Assembly: GCF_004771005.1 (NCBI RefSeq)
Contig: NZ_RQHV01000032.1
Span: 53,003-117,002 of the forward strand
Length of the DNA stretch: 64,000 nucleotides
From: Leptospira ilyithenensis
Lineage (GTDB): Bacteria > Spirochaetota > Leptospiria > Leptospirales > Leptospiraceae
Direction of reading: 5' to 3'
The notes under the pieces are model-generated. The model had not been told where the DNA came from, did no database searches, and saw nothing but the letters and a program-made list of their open reading frames with translations. The position numbers and the translations under genes are program-made. Of the stretch, positions 15,001 through 26,605 are shown in pieces. How positions within the stretch are numbered: position 1 is the first letter of the stretch; each line of letters starts with the position of its first letter.

Positions 15001-18000
15001 TTAAATAGATGACGAGGCGGATCTCAGAAAAACGCTGAATTTTGTTCTGCCGGGAGAACTTTCAAATTCGATTTTCCCATCCAGTTTTTCTACAATCTTC
15101 TTGGAAATATCCAATCCGAGTCCGATTCCTTCTCCGTGTTTTTTGGTAGTAAAAAAAGGTTCAAAGATTTTATCCTTGATATCATCCGCAATGCCGCTTC
15201 CCGAATCAATAAAGGAAGTTACAATCCAGGAATCCTGTTTTTCAATACGAATTTCCAATTTACCTTCGTAATTCATGGACTGCAAACCATTATTTAATAA
15301 ATTAATCCACACTTGATTCAATTTATTTCCATTGCCCATACATCGATCAGTTGCTAGAAAATTTTTGATCACTTCCACTCCGTATTTGATTTTACCGTGA
15401 TAAAGAGTCAGGATCGATTCAATCTCGCTGATAATATCTACCGAAGTAATCTCTTCCTCTTTCGCATTATCGTCGGGATTCAAATAGTTTTTCAGTGCTT
15501 CCACCACATGCGATGCTTTTCCGGTCGCAACAGAGATAACATTGCTTAAACGAACAATTGTGGACAGAGAAGAAACCGCTTTTAAAATTTCCAGATTCTT
15601 TTCCGTATTCAAAAGCTCCGTCAATTCTTCACCCAAACGATGCACACCCAGATCCATTACCGTATCCGCAAGGTTATCGTAATTTTTGATGCCTGCGAAC
15701 TTGAAAGATTGGATGAATTGTTTCTTAACAACCCGATTGGGTAAACTTTCCGAAATAGTGGCGTCCGTTAAACTCTCCGAAAGAATTATTTTAAATCTTC
15801 TGGAATCGTCTTCATTCAAGCCCGATAGAAAATCGGGGATCTCTTTCAGCTCATTATTTAAAATTCCAAGTATTGCCCGATTGGAAGAAACGATGGCTCC
15901 CAAAGGAGTATTCAATTCATGGGTCATCCCGGCAGCTAACTGACCTAAGGCAGCCAGTTTTTCCGATAATAAAAGCTGGCCTTGGGTTTCTTCCAATTCT
16001 TTCATCACTCTTTTCTGATCCTGAATCGAAAGTACCAAATCTTCATTTGATTTTTTAAGTTCTTCCGTTCTAACTTCAATCTTTCGTTCCAGATTGGCAT
16101 TCAAGTCCAGAATGGCTTCTTCAATATGTTTCCTCTCGGTAACATCCACCATAACTCCCCGAAGCCACTCGGGTTTTCCATCGGATGAAATCACCTTCAC
16201 CAAATCATGAAGCCAAACAACCCGACCGTCTTTGCAAATAAATCTGTATTCGAAATCATGCGCTTCCAAACGACCTGTGCAAGAAACACAGTATTCCACT
16301 GCTTTTTCCTTATCATCAGGATGCAAATGGTTTGCCCAAAATCCGGGCTCTTTCCATTCTTCAACTCGATAACCTAACAAGTTTTCCACTTGCTGGCTTA
16401 CAAATGTAAAAGTAAAAGTAACCGCATCGGCTTCCCAAACGATTCCGGGTGTTGTATCTACCAAATCACGAAATTTTCTTTGGCTTGCGAGAAGAGCCTC
16501 TTCCGATTCTTTTTGTTCCGTAATATCACGGGCAACACCGATGACTTTGTCAAAAAGACCATCTTCATTCTGAATGGCAAAACCCTTGTCTTGAATCCAA
16601 CGGATCTCTCCGTTAGGTCTAAGGATTCGGTATTCCTGATCATAAACTCCGATCCCTTGTGATGCGCTTGCCTCTTTAGCTCCCTCTCTGTCTTCCGGGT
16701 GAATTGCATCCAACCAGGTATGAGGATCCGCATACAGGCTTTCACAAGTTCGTCCCCAAACTTTTTCATAGGCCTGGTTGATGTACAATAACTGTTTTTT
16801 ATCGATAGTGGTGATCCAAAAAACTTCCTGGACATTCTCTGCAAATTTACGGAATCTTTCTTCACTCGTTTTGGTTCTATGAAAGGATTCCTGAAGTTGT
16901 TCCGCCATGTGGTTGAAAGAAGAGGAAAGAGCACCTAGCTCTTCCAGACGACTGGGAGGAACCCTTTGGCTCAGATCTCCCGAAGCCATCGCCTGACTCG
17001 CACTTGAAATCCTTTGGATCGGTGTCGCCACAATTCCCGCAAGAATGACTGCGACAAGCAAGGACAAAGTCAAAGCAATCGCAAATACCATCGCCGACTG
17101 GCTGTTACCCGCTCTGACTCCTTCCAAATAATAGGCGGCAGGCATTGCAGTGACAAGAAGCCAATCAACATTCTTGCTTGAATCTTTGTAAGGTGATACT
17201 TGAGTGAGCCATGTTTCTCTGGAAAGCGGTTTTGCCGTAACTATATCGAATCGAAATTGATTGATATTTTCCAACAGAATCAAATTTCCGAAATTATGAT
17301 TTAAATTCCGGACTGCATTCCGAATGACCAAATCTCCGCTATTTGCCGCAGGAAATGGTTGTTCCGTATTTTGAATTATTTCTTGCGAAGAAGCGACCAA
17401 CATACCCGACCGGTTGATAATAAAAGCACGCCCATGTTCGGTGATACTTGTTTTCCAAAGCAAACGGTTGATATCATTCTGATTTGGAATTTCATTTTTC
17501 CGTTCCGGTCTGTCTAAATAATTATCCAAACGAAGACGAATGTGTTCTGAAATTTCTTCATGAAGACGGCAGGCAAGTTTGTCCGCCGCATTTTGCGAAC
17601 TTGTCAAAGTCAGATAAGCCGTGGTTGCGACCATCACCAAAACCAAAACAATGAAAGGCGTAACAAGAAAAATCCTGATGGGCATTCTTCCCTGCTCATT
17701 CCGGTTTACATCTTTTAACACCTCGCCCTTGCCGCTTTCCCAAACCCATTCCTTATAACTGATCAATAATTCTTTTACGTGGCCGGGAATCTCCGCCCAA
17801 AACATCCCGTATCTTTTTGCCAGGGGAAAGGCAACTAACATCGCAAATGGTGCTATCATCCAAGTGATACCGGTCGTAAATAACAAAGCAGGCGTTATGT
17901 TGCGATAGGAAATTTCCGACGTAAATTGTTCGGAACAAAGATAGCCCCAAAGCACGGGCTCAATCGCAAGAAAAACCAAAACAAAAAGAAGATACTTTCT

Positions 18001-18501
18001 CCAGGTATTGATTTTTCGAAAATCAGGATCTCTCCCGATTGCCTGATAAGCCAACCAAAAACAGGAAGGATTGATGAAATAACCTAAAACCCAATCTCCC
18101 AAAAACTCAGGCGGAACTCCCTCGATCAGATCGGAAAGTCCGTAGGCAAACGGCACGGCAATCAATGCGGGATATCCGAATAGGACAATGCAAAGAAAAA
18201 CAGACAGATCCTTGAGAGACTCGAAGGTTTGCGCTCCCGGAACGAGAACGATAAAGGACCCGAGAAATCCTGTGACGAAGATCAGGATAAAGGTAAAAAC
18301 GATGCTGAGGACTGCCCTTTCATCCCAGGCTTGCCTTTCCCTGCCGAACCCCCATCTCCCTCCGGGACGAAAAGTGAAACCGCCAAAGGCAGCAACCATA
18401 ATGAAAATTCCTAAAATGTATCCAAATCTGCCCCAGACCTCCAAAAACGGTAAGGGAATTGAGCTAAATATGGATTCGAGCCAATTAATCGCAGTATGCA
18501 T
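15001..18501 (-). CDS. large membrane sensor histidine kinase with HAMP and two PAS domains
   Basis: This 1166-residue kinase starts with six or more membrane helices (residues 1-235), then one helix, an extracytoplasmic Cache-like region (about 300-475) with [13 protein letters not shown], a second helix, HAMP (about 490-540), two PAS domains (about 565-690 and 700-815, the latter with [12 protein letters not shown] and a [16 protein letters not shown] tail) and a coiled coil. The phospho-acceptor is His861 in [13 protein letters not shown]. The catalytic ATPase carries [18 protein letters not shown] and [10 protein letters not shown]. About 200 residues separate the His box from the N box, roughly twice the usual distance, so an extra helical module is inserted. 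The receiver protein follows 11 bases downstream. Confidence 0.92.
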   Translation of the reverse strand: MHTAINWLESIFSSIPLPFLEVWGRFGYILGIFIMVAAFGGFTFRPGGRWGFGRERQAWDERAVLSIVFTFILIFVTGFLGSFIVLVPGAQTFESLKDLSVFLCIVLFGYPALIAVPFAYGLSDLIEGVPPEFLGDWVLGYFINPSCFWLAYQAIGRDPDFRKINTWRKYLLFVLVFLAIEPVLWGYLCSEQFTSEISYRNITPALLFTTGITWMIAPFAMLVAFPLAKRYGMFWAEIPGHVKELLISYKEWVWESGKGEVLKDVNRNEQGRMPIRIFLVTPFIVLVLVMVATTAYLTLTSSQNAADKLACRLHEEISEHIRLRLDNYLDRPERKNEIPNQNDINRLLWKTSITEHGRAFIINRSGMLVASSQEIIQNTEQPFPAANSGDLVIRNAVRNLNHNFGNLILLENINQFRFDIVTAKPLSRETWLTQVSPYKDSSKNVDWLLVTAMPAAYYLEGVRAGNSQSAMVFAIALTLSLLVAVILAGIVATPIQRISSASQAMASGDLSQRVPPSRLEELGALSSSFNHMAEQLQESFHRTKTSEERFRKFAENVQEVFWITTIDKKQLLYINQAYEKVWGRTCESLYADPHTWLDAIHPEDREGAKEASASQGIGVYDQEYRILRPNGEIRWIQDKGFAIQNEDGLFDKVIGVARDITEQKESEEALLASQRKFRDLVDTTPGIVWEADAVTFTFTFVSQQVENLLGYRVEEWKEPGFWANHLHPDDKEKAVEYCVSCTGRLEAHDFEYRFICKDGRVVWLHDLVKVISSDGKPEWLRGVMVDVTERKHIEEAILDLNANLERKIEVRTEELKKSNEDLVLSIQDQKRVMKELEETQGQLLLSEKLAALGQLAAGMTHELNTPLGAIVSSNRAILGILNNELKEIPDFLSGLNEDDSRRFKIILSESLTDATISESLPNRVVKKQFIQSFKFAGIKNYDNLADTVMDLGVHRLGEELTELLNTEKNLEILKAVSSLSTIVRLSNVISVATGKASHVVEALKNYLNPDDNAKEEEITSVDIISEIESILTLYHGKIKYGVEVIKNFLATDRCMGNGNKLNQVWINLLNNGLQSMNYEGKLEIRIEKQDSWIVTSFIDSGSGIADDIKDKIFEPFFTTKKHGEGIGLGLDISKKIVEKLDGKIEFESSPGRTKFSVFLRSASSSI

Positions 18502-18793
18502 GCCTATTGATTTTGCCTTCTCCCTAGAGAATACAGACGAAAGTTCTCCAGTAAAGTAGGTAAATTTTTAGTGAAATAAATTTCCAGCGTATTTCTCTCT
18601 ACTTAACTTCTGTTCGTTGCAATAATTCCTTCCATCCGGGAAAAACCCGGTTCCCATCAGTAGCCGCAGGAGGTACCACCCTAACCTAGCGGTTTTTTGG
18701 GCTTTTCTATTTTCCCTCCAAAGACCGTCCCGAAAGATAACCTACTTGAAATATTCCTTCCCTTCTATTTCATGTGACATAGTATAATACCAG
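18502..18793. other. 292-base divergent intergenic region with two hairpins
   Basis: No gene is supported here. CCGGG/CCCGG around AAAAA (18636-18650) is a compact hairpin. CCGC (18664-18667) and GCGG (18689-18692) frame a GGTACC-containing loop followed by TTTTTT (18693-18698), the form of an intrinsic terminator or attenuator on the plus strand. Since the kinase gene reads leftward from 18501 and mreC rightward from 18794, such a structure upstream of mreC would act as a leader element or insulate it. No known riboswitch was recognised. Confidence 0.4.
18783..18788 (+). promoter_or_regulatory. consensus -10 box next to the mreC start
   Basis: A perfect TATAAT at 18783-18788 lies only five bases before the ATG at 18794. 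If used, transcription would start at or next to the start codon and give a leaderless mRNA. No good -35 is seen at 16-18 bases upstream, and no ribosome site precedes the ATG. It could also be chance in AT-rich DNA. Confidence 0.3.
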
Positions 18794-19957
18794 ATGATTT
18801 GGAACCGATTTAGCCGCAACGGAGAGGCCCTATCTGTGGGTTTTATCATTTTATTCTCCTTCACCTCCCTGATCTGGAATGGAAATTTCATGGTCAGAGG
18901 GATCGCCAGCTTTCAAGGAGTAGGTGACTTTTTCTCAGGGTCCTTTGACTCCTTCGGAAGTTTGATCAAAAGCTCCTATAATAAACTGGAATCCTTCGAA
19001 AGAGTCAGAGAAGAGAGAGACTCTTGTTTGAACGTAATGGAAGAATACAGACAACTTTCCAAAGACGTAGAGCGTCTCAAGGCTGAAAATGCAATCCTAA
19101 GACAGGAATTGAATTTCCCTCTCAGAAACGATTACCCTTCCGTGCGGGCGGAGGTTTTAAGCGTTCGTCTCAATGCAATTTATAGAACCATCATCATCAA
19201 CAAAGGAAGCGAGTCCGGTATCAAACCGTATATGCCGGTCGTAGCACGCGCATTAGACGAAAAAGGAAAATTCGCAGAAGCACTTGTCGGAAAAATCATC
19301 GCTGTTTCCAAAGGCTCTTCGGTCGTTCAACCTCTGATCAATTCCAATTTTTCCATGGGAGTGGCAGTTCCCGGAACCAATCTTTGGGCTTCCCTGAACG
19401 GAAACAGTGGTCGCGGAACAGATGTTTTGTTGGACTATATTGATTCCGGAATCGTAATCGACCCGAAAGCAATCGGTTCTTTCCCTATCGGACCCGTACA
19501 GGCAACTCCCGGTAGTGCTTTTTTTACGGAAGGATTCAGTAAAATAGGAAAAGCCGTTTATAGTTCCGGGGGATCGGGAGTTTTCCCGCAAGGTATGCCA
19601 GTCGGAATCATCATCGAAGAAGGACCGCGCAATGGATCGTTTAAGACGGCTTATGTGAGACCCTTTGTCGAATTCGATAAATTATTAAACGTAATCGTAA
19701 TCAAAAAACTTCCTGAAAAATGGAAAGAAGAATGGCCGGCGGAAAAAACCATTCAAATCGAAGGTCCTTATTTCGGAGAGATTGATTTTCCGAGAGAAAA
19801 AGACAGTTCGGGGAAAAGCCAAACCAACACCCGCAAACCAAATCTTCCACAAGGGCAAGGCACTGTACAAAAACCGCAAAACACCCGTAATGATTCTTCA
19901 ACTCCTGTTATCACAAATCCTCCGGATACGGAAACAGGAGCGGAGGGCGCACCATGA
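18794..19957 (+). CDS. mreC: rod shape-determining protein MreC
   Basis: This 387-residue protein has a single N-terminal membrane helix (about residues 12-34), a coiled coil (about 60-105, [19 protein letters not shown]) and the periplasmic double beta-barrel with [21 protein letters not shown] and SNFSMGVAV. MreC links the MreB cytoskeleton with MreD, PBP2 and RodA during lateral wall synthesis. The C-terminal 60 residues are a Pro/Asn-rich tail beyond the usual fold. It is the first gene of mreC-mreD-mrdA-rodA, and its stop overlaps the mreD start. MreB is not next to it. Confidence 0.93.
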   Translation: MIWNRFSRNGEALSVGFIILFSFTSLIWNGNFMVRGIASFQGVGDFFSGSFDSFGSLIKSSYNKLESFERVREERDSCLNVMEEYRQLSKDVERLKAENAILRQELNFPLRNDYPSVRAEVLSVRLNAIYRTIIINKGSESGIKPYMPVVARALDEKGKFAEALVGKIIAVSKGSSVVQPLINSNFSMGVAVPGTNLWASLNGNSGRGTDVLLDYIDSGIVIDPKAIGSFPIGPVQATPGSAFFTEGFSKIGKAVYSSGGSGVFPQGMPVGIIIEEGPRNGSFKTAYVRPFVEFDKLLNVIVIKKLPEKWKEEWPAEKTIQIEGPYFGEIDFPREKDSSGKSQTNTRKPNLPQGQGTVQKPQNTRNDSSTPVITNPPDTETGAEGAP

Positions 19958-20469
19958 TTTTGGATAAAGTATTTATCTTTCTAGCTATGTTACTCGCCCA
20001 CTTCCTAAACGGGTCGAACATATTTGAACTGGGAAATGCAATTCGTCCCGACTTTATGATCATCATCGTGATCTTCTTTGCATTCCGAAAAGGTGCAATG
20101 TACGGACTCTGGCTCGGTTTTTTCGGAGGACTTCTCACCGATACTTCGCTAGGTGGAGAGATCGGTGCGGACAATGCGGTTTATTATAAAATCGGACTTC
20201 ATTCTTTGTCCTATGCGATCGTAGGTTACGTCATCGGCAAAGTTACCCGCAATGCATATACTGAAAATTATATTTCAATCACTATCTACGTGATGGGATT
20301 TACATTTTTGTCCAGAGTAATTACTTATTTTCTATTTTGGATGTTCTTTTATTCCAATCATAGTTATTCGTTTGTTTATGTTTCGCTTTATAATGCGTTC
20401 ATCGGGCCTGCGATTTTTTTCCTACTGACTTGGATTTTCCGACTGGAAGCGGATGAGGTAAGACAATGA
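19954..20469 (+). CDS. mreD: rod shape-determining protein MreD
   Basis: This 171-residue protein has five to six membrane helices and no soluble domain, as in Mre[20 protein letters not shown] and [20 protein letters not shown] carry the family's conserved charged and glycine residues, and [11 protein letters not shown] follows. The start overlaps the mreC stop (ATGA) and the stop overlaps the next start, so the operon is tightly coupled. It acts as a membrane partner of MreC in wall elongation. Confidence 0.9.
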   Translation: MILDKVFIFLAMLLAHFLNGSNIFELGNAIRPDFMIIIVIFFAFRKGAMYGLWLGFFGGLLTDTSLGGEIGADNAVYYKIGLHSLSYAIVGYVIGKVTRNAYTENYISITIYVMGFTFLSRVITYFLFWMFFYSNHSYSFVYVSLYNAFIGPAIFFLLTWIFRLEADEVRQ

Positions 20470-22403
20470 GTCAATCCGCATCCGAATTCAAATTAGAAAC
20501 CTCCTTTCGGAAAAGATTGTACTTCTTTACAGGATTGATTGTATTCACTCTCACTTCGTACATACTTCAGTTATTCAATCTTCAAATCATCCAAGGAAGT
20601 GAAAACTCTCTCAAAGCGGAAAGATTTGTAAGAAGAAGCGAATCCATCCCGGCGGACAGAGGCCACATCTTTGACCGGAATTTTCTCACTCCCGAAACTT
20701 CCCAACCTCTTGTATCCAATTCCGCTTCCTTGGATGTGATCTTAAACACAAGCTTATTCAAAAACGATCCGAAACGAATCAAAGAATTTATCTACAGATT
20801 CTGCGAATCCCTTTCCATTCCGCTCGCTTATTATGAAAAAGATCTACAGGAAAACCGACTGATCAAAAAAATCAGAACCAGAGAACCGTTCGTACTTTTG
20901 GAAGGGATCTCCCGTGATCAACAGGAAAGAATCCTGGTCTTGGATAATATCAATCGATATGTATATTTGGTTTCCTCGCCTGCCCGAGTTTATCATATGG
21001 GACCGGCACTTGCGCATGTTTCCGGTTATGTGGGAAAACCTACAACAAATGATATCCAGGAAAAAGAAATCAAATCCTATCAACTGGTGGGAAAAGGCGG
21101 GATCGAATCTCTTTATGATACGATACTTCGCGGACAGGACGGATTTCGAATTCAAAAAAGAAATACGGAAGGAAACATAGAAGAAGAAAGAGTCATCGAA
21201 CATTCCGTTCCCGGAAATAACCTGATTTTAACCATCGATCGGGACATGCAAATCGCCGCTTACAAAGCTCTCAAAGGTGTACGTGGAACCGTCTTTGCTC
21301 TTCGGCCCACAACGGGAGAAATACTCGCGATGGCATCAAACCCGTCGTATGATCCGAATATTCTTTCCGGAAAAAACAAACAGGACCGTGCCAATCATTT
21401 CGCACGCGTTACGAATAACGGTGCTTTTTTAAACCTGGCCATTCAATCCAAGTTTCCTCCCGCTTCCACATACAAAGTGTTAGTTGCTTTGGCGGCAATG
21501 GAAAGCGAACACAAAATCAATTTTGATCCGAAACAAACATTTTCCTGTCCTGCCAATTTCACTTTGAAATCCACTTTCAAGGGAGTTCCTGATCAGGTAT
21601 TTTATAACTGGGATAAAAAGAATCATGGGGAATTGAACTTAGCACAAGCGATTGAAAAATCAAACTCAGTATACTTTTATCAATTGGGATACAAATTGGG
21701 TGCTGAGCCGATTCTCGCCTATTCTAGGTTATTCGGTCTGGATAAAAAAACAGGGATTGATTTACCCGGCGAAGTGACAGGCTTTATTCCCAGTTCCGAA
21801 TGGAAAAAAAGAACATACGGAAACAAATGGTTTGATGGAGATACGGTCAACCTGTCTATCGGCCAGGGATTTCTTTCCGTCACTCCTTTGGAGATGGCGC
21901 TATTTTATATGGCAATCATCAACAACGGAAAAATTTACAAACCTTTTGTGATTTCCGAAATCAGAAGTCCTTTGGACAATTCAATCATTCAAAAAACAGA
22001 ACCAACCATCTTGAGAGACATTCCTCTCAAAAGATCAACAGTGGAAGCAGTGAAGGAAGGACTCTACCTGGTAGGTTATTCCGGAACTGCTTCCGGGGTA
22101 TTGAACTCACCGAACCTGCCCGAGATTGCCGGTAAAACGGGAACGGCGCAAACAAGAAGAAGAGGGGCGTCTTCCTCCAACCATGCTTGGTTTATTGGTT
22201 ACGCGCCGTTCAATGCGCCTCCCGAGAAACAAATCCTGGTAGCCGTTTTCGTAGAATATGGCGTAGGTGGTGCGGCATCCGCAGCACCGGCTGCAAGAGA
22301 AATTTTCAAAGCGGCATTTCCCCCGGGATCTTATCCGAGACAGGATAGAACCAGAGTCAAACCGATGGAAGAGGAAGCTCCCGTAGAAGGAGAAGCATTT
22401 TAA
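20466..22403 (+). CDS. mrdA: penicillin-binding protein 2, elongation transpeptidase
   Basis: This 645-residue class B PBP has an N-terminal membrane helix (about 18-40), a pedestal domain with [14 protein letters not shown], and a transpeptidase domain. The catalytic motif SxxK is Ser334-Thr-Tyr-Lys337 in [12 protein letters not shown], the second motif is SNS at about 399-401 and the third is KTG in IAGKTGTAQ. It cross-links peptidoglycan in partnership with RodA. It overlaps mreD by four bases and ends one base before rodA. The C-terminus has an acidic [11 protein letters not shown] tail. Confidence 0.95.
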   Translation: MSQSASEFKLETSFRKRLYFFTGLIVFTLTSYILQLFNLQIIQGSENSLKAERFVRRSESIPADRGHIFDRNFLTPETSQPLVSNSASLDVILNTSLFKNDPKRIKEFIYRFCESLSIPLAYYEKDLQENRLIKKIRTREPFVLLEGISRDQQERILVLDNINRYVYLVSSPARVYHMGPALAHVSGYVGKPTTNDIQEKEIKSYQLVGKGGIESLYDTILRGQDGFRIQKRNTEGNIEEERVIEHSVPGNNLILTIDRDMQIAAYKALKGVRGTVFALRPTTGEILAMASNPSYDPNILSGKNKQDRANHFARVTNNGAFLNLAIQSKFPPASTYKVLVALAAMESEHKINFDPKQTFSCPANFTLKSTFKGVPDQVFYNWDKKNHGELNLAQAIEKSNSVYFYQLGYKLGAEPILAYSRLFGLDKKTGIDLPGEVTGFIPSSEWKKRTYGNKWFDGDTVNLSIGQGFLSVTPLEMALFYMAIINNGKIYKPFVISEIRSPLDNSIIQKTEPTILRDIPLKRSTVEAVKEGLYLVGYSGTASGVLNSPNLPEIAGKTGTAQTRRRGASSSNHAWFIGYAPFNAPPEKQILVAVFVEYGVGGAASAAPAAREIFKAAFPPGSYPRQDRTRVKPMEEEAPVEGEAF

Positions 22404-22404
22404 C

Positions 22405-23919
22405 ATGGCAGAACGTAACACAGAAAAACTGGATTATTTTTTAATATTTTCCGTAATCATCGTAGCACTTGCGGGAGTTCTGACTCTCTATACCCAAGAA
22501 GCAAACACTGCGGACGGACTGGGAAGATGGTACAAACAATTCCTGTTTTTATTCGTAGGACTCGCCGCCATGTGGTTCATGTCCCGGATCAACTATCAAC
22601 TGATAGGTTCCTATGCATTGTTCATTTATCTGTTTTCACTTGTACTCCTGATACTCACTTTGATTCCGGGCATCGGGTACTTGCCATCTGCAAGGGGTGC
22701 TCGTTCCTGGTTGAAACTGGGACCGATCACACTTCAGGCATCGGAATTTTCCAAACTGGCCACGGTGATTCTACTCGGTCAGTATTTGGTTTTGAAAGAA
22801 AAAGAAATGCACAAGATCACTGTGCTAATTGTACCATTTATCATCTGTTTGGTGCCGATGTTATTCATTCTTTTGCAACCGGACTTCGGAACAGCCGTCT
22901 CTTTTTTACCAATGTTATTCACAATGTTGTTTCTCGGCGGCGCCGATATTCTGCATATAGGATCTCTACTTACTTTCGGTGGAATTTCACTGATCGTACC
23001 GATGTATCTTGCCTACTCCAAACTAACACTAGTTCAACCATTAATCGACCTATTGAGAAAAGAAAACAAACTTGAACTTGTTTCTTTGGTATCGCAAGTA
23101 CAAGGGAAGATCTGGCCTATTTTAGACGGGAAAAAAATCAGCGGAGTGGAAATCCCCGGATTTCAAAATCCGAAAAATATCCAGGCAATCAGGGAAGCCG
23201 CCGATGCGGTCAAAGATGAATTCGGAAGCCTTGGATTTAAAATCCTTTCCAACGAAGCATTTATGGTCGGGTTAGGAGGATTTTTAGCGATGATCAGCTT
23301 AGGAATGATATTCTTCCGAATTGCCCGCGGTTCCAAAACAATCCGCCAATACTATATCCCCATCGGAATCATAGGAATTTCCATCTTAGCCGCGTTTGCC
23401 GTTCACAAATCCATCCCTTTCCGGGAAAACCAGGTCATCCGCCTAACAGCATTTATTAATCCCGACCAATTCAAACAAGGCGCCGGTTACCAACTTCGCG
23501 CTTCCAAACCGGCAGTCGGTTCCGGTAAATTATTCGGGAAAGGGCTTTTTCACGGAGAGATGACGGAAGGAAGAATCCCTCATGTACCGGAAGCGGGAAC
23601 GGATTTTATCTTTGCTTCCTGGGCGGAACAAACGGGATTTATCGGAAGTATTTTGCTTTTATTCTTTTTACTTTCGATTCCACTCAGAGGGTTACAAATC
23701 AGTTTTGAAAGTAAGGACAGATTCGGTTCCTTGCTTGCGGCAGGGATAGTAGCAATGATTTTTTTCCATATAGCGATCAACGTAGGAATTGTGATCGGAT
23801 TGCTTCCTGTAACCGGGATTCCTCTTACCTTTATGAGTTACGGAGGATCGCATTTGTTAATGGCGATGACGGCAGTGGGAATCATCTTATCCATCAAAAA
23901 ACGTAAATTTGCAAACTAA
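22405..23919 (+). CDS. rodA: peptidoglycan glycosyltransferase RodA (SEDS family), enlarged
   Basis: This 504-residue multi-pass SEDS protein has [21 protein letters not shown] in the first half, [13 protein letters not shown], and [19 protein letters not shown] with GKGLFHG and [14 protein letters not shown] loops in the second half. It polymerises glycan strands from lipid II with PBP2. It is about 100 residues longer than typical RodA. The extra material lies between about residues 205 and 320 and contains a soluble stretch rich in Lys, Glu and Asp plus hydrophobic segments. The gene begins one base after mrdA and its stop overlaps the next start (TAATG). Confidence 0.93.
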   Translation: MAERNTEKLDYFLIFSVIIVALAGVLTLYTQEANTADGLGRWYKQFLFLFVGLAAMWFMSRINYQLIGSYALFIYLFSLVLLILTLIPGIGYLPSARGARSWLKLGPITLQASEFSKLATVILLGQYLVLKEKEMHKITVLIVPFIICLVPMLFILLQPDFGTAVSFLPMLFTMLFLGGADILHIGSLLTFGGISLIVPMYLAYSKLTLVQPLIDLLRKENKLELVSLVSQVQGKIWPILDGKKISGVEIPGFQNPKNIQAIREAADAVKDEFGSLGFKILSNEAFMVGLGGFLAMISLGMIFFRIARGSKTIRQYYIPIGIIGISILAAFAVHKSIPFRENQVIRLTAFINPDQFKQGAGYQLRASKPAVGSGKLFGKGLFHGEMTEGRIPHVPEAGTDFIFASWAEQTGFIGSILLLFFLLSIPLRGLQISFESKDRFGSLLAAGIVAMIFFHIAINVGIVIGLLPVTGIPLTFMSYGGSHLLMAMTAVGIILSIKKRKFAN

Positions 23920-24698
23920 TGGCTGCCGCTTCCAAAAAGAAACTTTCCACTGATAACTTTTTCACAGAAAAAGTTCGTCTGGAAAAGGATCTGATGGATT
24001 TTGAAAAAAAAATCCTGGAAGCGAATGACCACCTAACAAGCATGGAAAATTCTCTGGCACAGATGCACTCGATTGCGGAAGAGAACCATTCTTATTATTT
24101 TTTAAAAAGGGTAAAAAAACTCCAAACTTTGTATTTTAATCTGCAAAGAAAAAAAGGTTATACCAAAGATGATTTTGATTCTTTTTATCATCATCTTGGT
24201 AAGATTGTAAACGAAGACAAAATCGAATTTTTAGATTCGGCTCTTCGCAATCGAATTACAAAAGTTGCGGCCAAACTCGGTGAAGCCCAGATCATCGGAC
24301 AAAAGAAAAAAGAAATTGATCTGGCAGGCAAAATCAGATTTCTTGCTTTCGAAGTGGAAGGGGTTCATTTTTTAGTTCCCAAAACTTCCTACCGCATTTT
24401 AAAAAACATTCCGGCATTCAAATCCAAACTCTCCATCAAAAAAACAATTGTTCCTCTTTTTCCCGGACCAGGCTTCATCTTGTTAGACGATGCAAAACCG
24501 GTCCTCAAAAAAAATATTATCCTGATCAAAAACAGCAAAGAAAAGGAAGAAGGATATTATTTTGATAAACTTGAAGAAGATTGGGCGATTTCAAAACAAT
24601 CGATCGATTTGATTTTGAAAAAAGAAAAATCCAACGAAAAAGTCATCGGTAAAATCAGAAGAAAGGGAATCTATTATCACTTACTCAGAGTGGACTAA
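23919..24698 (+). CDS. unknown soluble protein with coiled coil, downstream of rodA
   Basis: This 259-residue protein starts with a charged coiled coil (about residues 15-75) and ends in a beta-rich part: IRFLAFEVEGVHFLVPKTSY, then KVIGKIRRKGIYYHLLRVD at the very end. The spacing of these strands weakly recalls a CheW-type fold, but key residues cannot be confirmed. The start overlaps the rodA stop, so it is made with the elongasome proteins and may help them or use the same regulation. No membrane helix or signal peptide. Confidence 0.65.
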   Translation: MAAASKKKLSTDNFFTEKVRLEKDLMDFEKKILEANDHLTSMENSLAQMHSIAEENHSYYFLKRVKKLQTLYFNLQRKKGYTKDDFDSFYHHLGKIVNEDKIEFLDSALRNRITKVAAKLGEAQIIGQKKKEIDLAGKIRFLAFEVEGVHFLVPKTSYRILKNIPAFKSKLSIKKTIVPLFPGPGFILLDDAKPVLKKNIILIKNSKEKEEGYYFDKLEEDWAISKQSIDLILKKEKSNEKVIGKIRRKGIYYHLLRVD

Positions 24699-24709
24699 GA
24701 GATGCGAAT

Positions 24710-24876
24710 ATGAATTTAAAAAAATGTGCAGTCTGCAACAAAGATTACTCTTCTAACGGCCTGGATTATGATGAGTCAGAACAGATAGGATGTGTGCCGA
24801 AAATGATCGGATACAAAAACTCCAGATAGACTTGTTGTCTGAAATCGGGGAAAAAGTCGAAGCCAAAGAAGTATAA
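24710..24876 (+). pseudogene. tiny CxxC zinc-ribbon protein, frameshifted
   Basis: ATG at 24710 opens MNLKKCAVCNKDYSSNGLDY with one CxxC pair and then stops at TAG 24827-24829. Another frame takes over near 24785 with DRMCAENDRIQKLQIDLLSE and reaches TAA at 24874-24876, three bases before the next gene. A missing base near 24783-24785 would unite both halves into a 55-residue protein with three cysteines, similar in layout to short zinc-binding proteins. It is conserved in the operon position only by inference. Confidence 0.5.
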
Positions 24877-24878
24877 CG

Positions 24879-25643
24879 ATGAACCCGATCAAACGAATTT
24901 TAAAACAAAGAGATGATCTTTTGATATCGGAAGAAAACTTGCGAAAGAGAAAGAAAGAATTCAAATCCGGACGGAACCGTCTCACAACATCATATTATTC
25001 CTTTTATCGTTTTATCTCAAAATCATCTTTCGGCAAATCCATTTCGGGTTATGTCCGGTTTTTATTTACGGATTTATGGATTCTCAATTACACGGTTCTT
25101 GCCATTGTATTGATGTTAGTTGTTCCTACGGTTTATATCACCTGTATGATTGAGCCGGATCTATTGGAAAATATTTATGTTTTAGGTCTCGTTCTTTTTT
25201 TTCCGTTGGTATTGATTGTCGAATGGATTCGTTATCTTAAATTCGGATTCGATTTAAAAAATATTCCCTTCTCCGTCACAGACTGGATTTCCATTTATCA
25301 AGACGAAAACATTTCCCAATTTCAATGGGCGGTAATTCGCGTGGATGTGGATTTTTCTAAAAACAAGGAAGCGGTAATTGCTATCTTGGAATCATTTTCC
25401 ATTCGGGCGAACAGATTGTTCTACCGGACTTTGGACAAGGATATTAGAAAAAAATGGGACCTGTCAGGAAATGTTATCGAAGGTTCCGCCAATAGCAGAA
25501 TCATATTATTGTTGTTAGATTATTTGATCAAACCTCTCCGCTCGCTGGAATCTTTTGAGTCTTCCATCCGTTCGGTTACGATCACGAAGGTATCGGAATC
25601 AGTGTATCTTTCTTCCCTGCAGAACGACGGATCATCCGACTAA
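24879..25643 (+). CDS. membrane protein of unknown function
   Basis: This 254-residue protein has a basic N-terminal segment (residues 1-60), two hydrophobic helices (about 70-92 and 100-122) and a C-terminal soluble part of about 130 residues, which includes WISIYQDENISQFQWAVIRV and SFSIRANRLFYRTLDKDIR. No family is recognised. The 3' end overlaps the converging ribF gene by 12 bases. The position after rodA and the small zinc-ribbon gene suggests it belongs to the same transcript. Confidence 0.6.
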   Translation: MNPIKRILKQRDDLLISEENLRKRKKEFKSGRNRLTTSYYSFYRFISKSSFGKSISGYVRFLFTDLWILNYTVLAIVLMLVVPTVYITCMIEPDLLENIYVLGLVLFFPLVLIVEWIRYLKFGFDLKNIPFSVTDWISIYQDENISQFQWAVIRVDVDFSKNKEAVIAILESFSIRANRLFYRTLDKDIRKKWDLSGNVIEGSANSRIILLLLDYLIKPLRSLESFESSIRSVTITKVSESVYLSSLQNDGSSD

Positions 25644-26561
25644 AATCTTTAAACTGGTTTCCCTATCGGCTTCCAATTGTTTTTTTAAAGCTTCGATGCC
25701 GCTGAACTTGACTTCGTCTCGGATCTTTTGCACAAGCTGCACTTCTATGGTTTCTCCGTAAATGTCTCGGGCAAAATCCAGTATATTCACTTCAACATGC
25801 ATCTGTTCCCCGTCAAAGGTGGGATTTTTTCCTATATTGACCATCGCCTTGTATTTTACAGCGCCTACAATCGTATAACAAGCATAAACACCAATTCCGG
25901 GAAGGATTCGTTCTTCGGGAAGTTCCAAATTGGCCGTAGGAAACCCGATCGTTCTACCTCGTTTGGCACCTTCTTTCACTTTGCCTGTCAAAGAATAATT
26001 GCGTCCTAGAATGAAGCTTGCTCCTTTCATATCGCCTATATCTAAAAAGTTACGAATGACCGAACTGGAAATTTTCTGCTCCCCTTGGGTAACGGCGTCT
26101 CTTAGCTCCACTTCATAACCATAACGGTTTGCATTTTCCTGTAAAAGATGAAAATCTCCTCTTCTTCCTTGTCCGAAAAAATGATTATATCCGATAACAA
26201 TGTATTTGGCATTTAACTTTTGTATGATGATTTTTTCCAAAAAATCTTCCGCACTCATCCTGGAAAGCTCGATGGTAAAATCCAAAACCACCAAATAATC
26301 GATATTAAATGATCGAATCAGTTCTTCCTTTTCCGGTTCGGTAGTAAGATATTTGAAATTCGGATTTTTGCCGAGTACCACAGACGGATGGGGGGAATAA
26401 GTAACTACTACGGAAGGTATATTTCTTTCTTTAGCCACCTGAACCGTGCGATTTAAAAGTGTTTGGTGGCCCAAATGAATCCCGTCGAAATTTCCCAAAG
26501 TAAGGGAAGAACCTTTCGCAAATGCGGAATCAATCGATGTTATGGATTTTATTATTTTCAA
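25632..26561 (-). CDS. ribF: bifunctional riboflavin kinase/FAD synthetase
   Basis: This 309-residue protein has two domains. The FAD synthetase half (about 15-180) shows LTLGNFDGIHLGHQTLL with the nucleotidyl-transferase HxGH motif, and the S-S-x-I-R element in KISSSVIRNFL. The riboflavin kinase half (about 185-305) shows GRTIGFPTANLELP and MVNIGKNPTFDG. It makes FMN and FAD from riboflavin and ATP. The length is normal. It converges on the membrane gene at 25643 and is divergent from the exported protein at 26606. Confidence 0.95.
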   Translation of the reverse strand: MKIIKSITSIDSAFAKGSSLTLGNFDGIHLGHQTLLNRTVQVAKERNIPSVVVTYSPHPSVVLGKNPNFKYLTTEPEKEELIRSFNIDYLVVLDFTIELSRMSAEDFLEKIIIQKLNAKYIVIGYNHFFGQGRRGDFHLLQENANRYGYEVELRDAVTQGEQKISSSVIRNFLDIGDMKGASFILGRNYSLTGKVKEGAKRGRTIGFPTANLELPEERILPGIGVYACYTIVGAVKYKAMVNIGKNPTFDGEQMHVEVNILDFARDIYGETIEVQLVQKIRDEVKFSGIEALKKQLEADRETSLKILVG

Positions 26562-26605
26562 GATAGGATGATCTGTCTTCCGATAGAAAAAACTAGGTGT
26601 TGCAA

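Noticed and set aside
18636..18698. Known riboswitch or tRNA-like structure before mreC
   Set aside because: The stems are short and no conserved core of a known class was recognised; kept only as hairpins.
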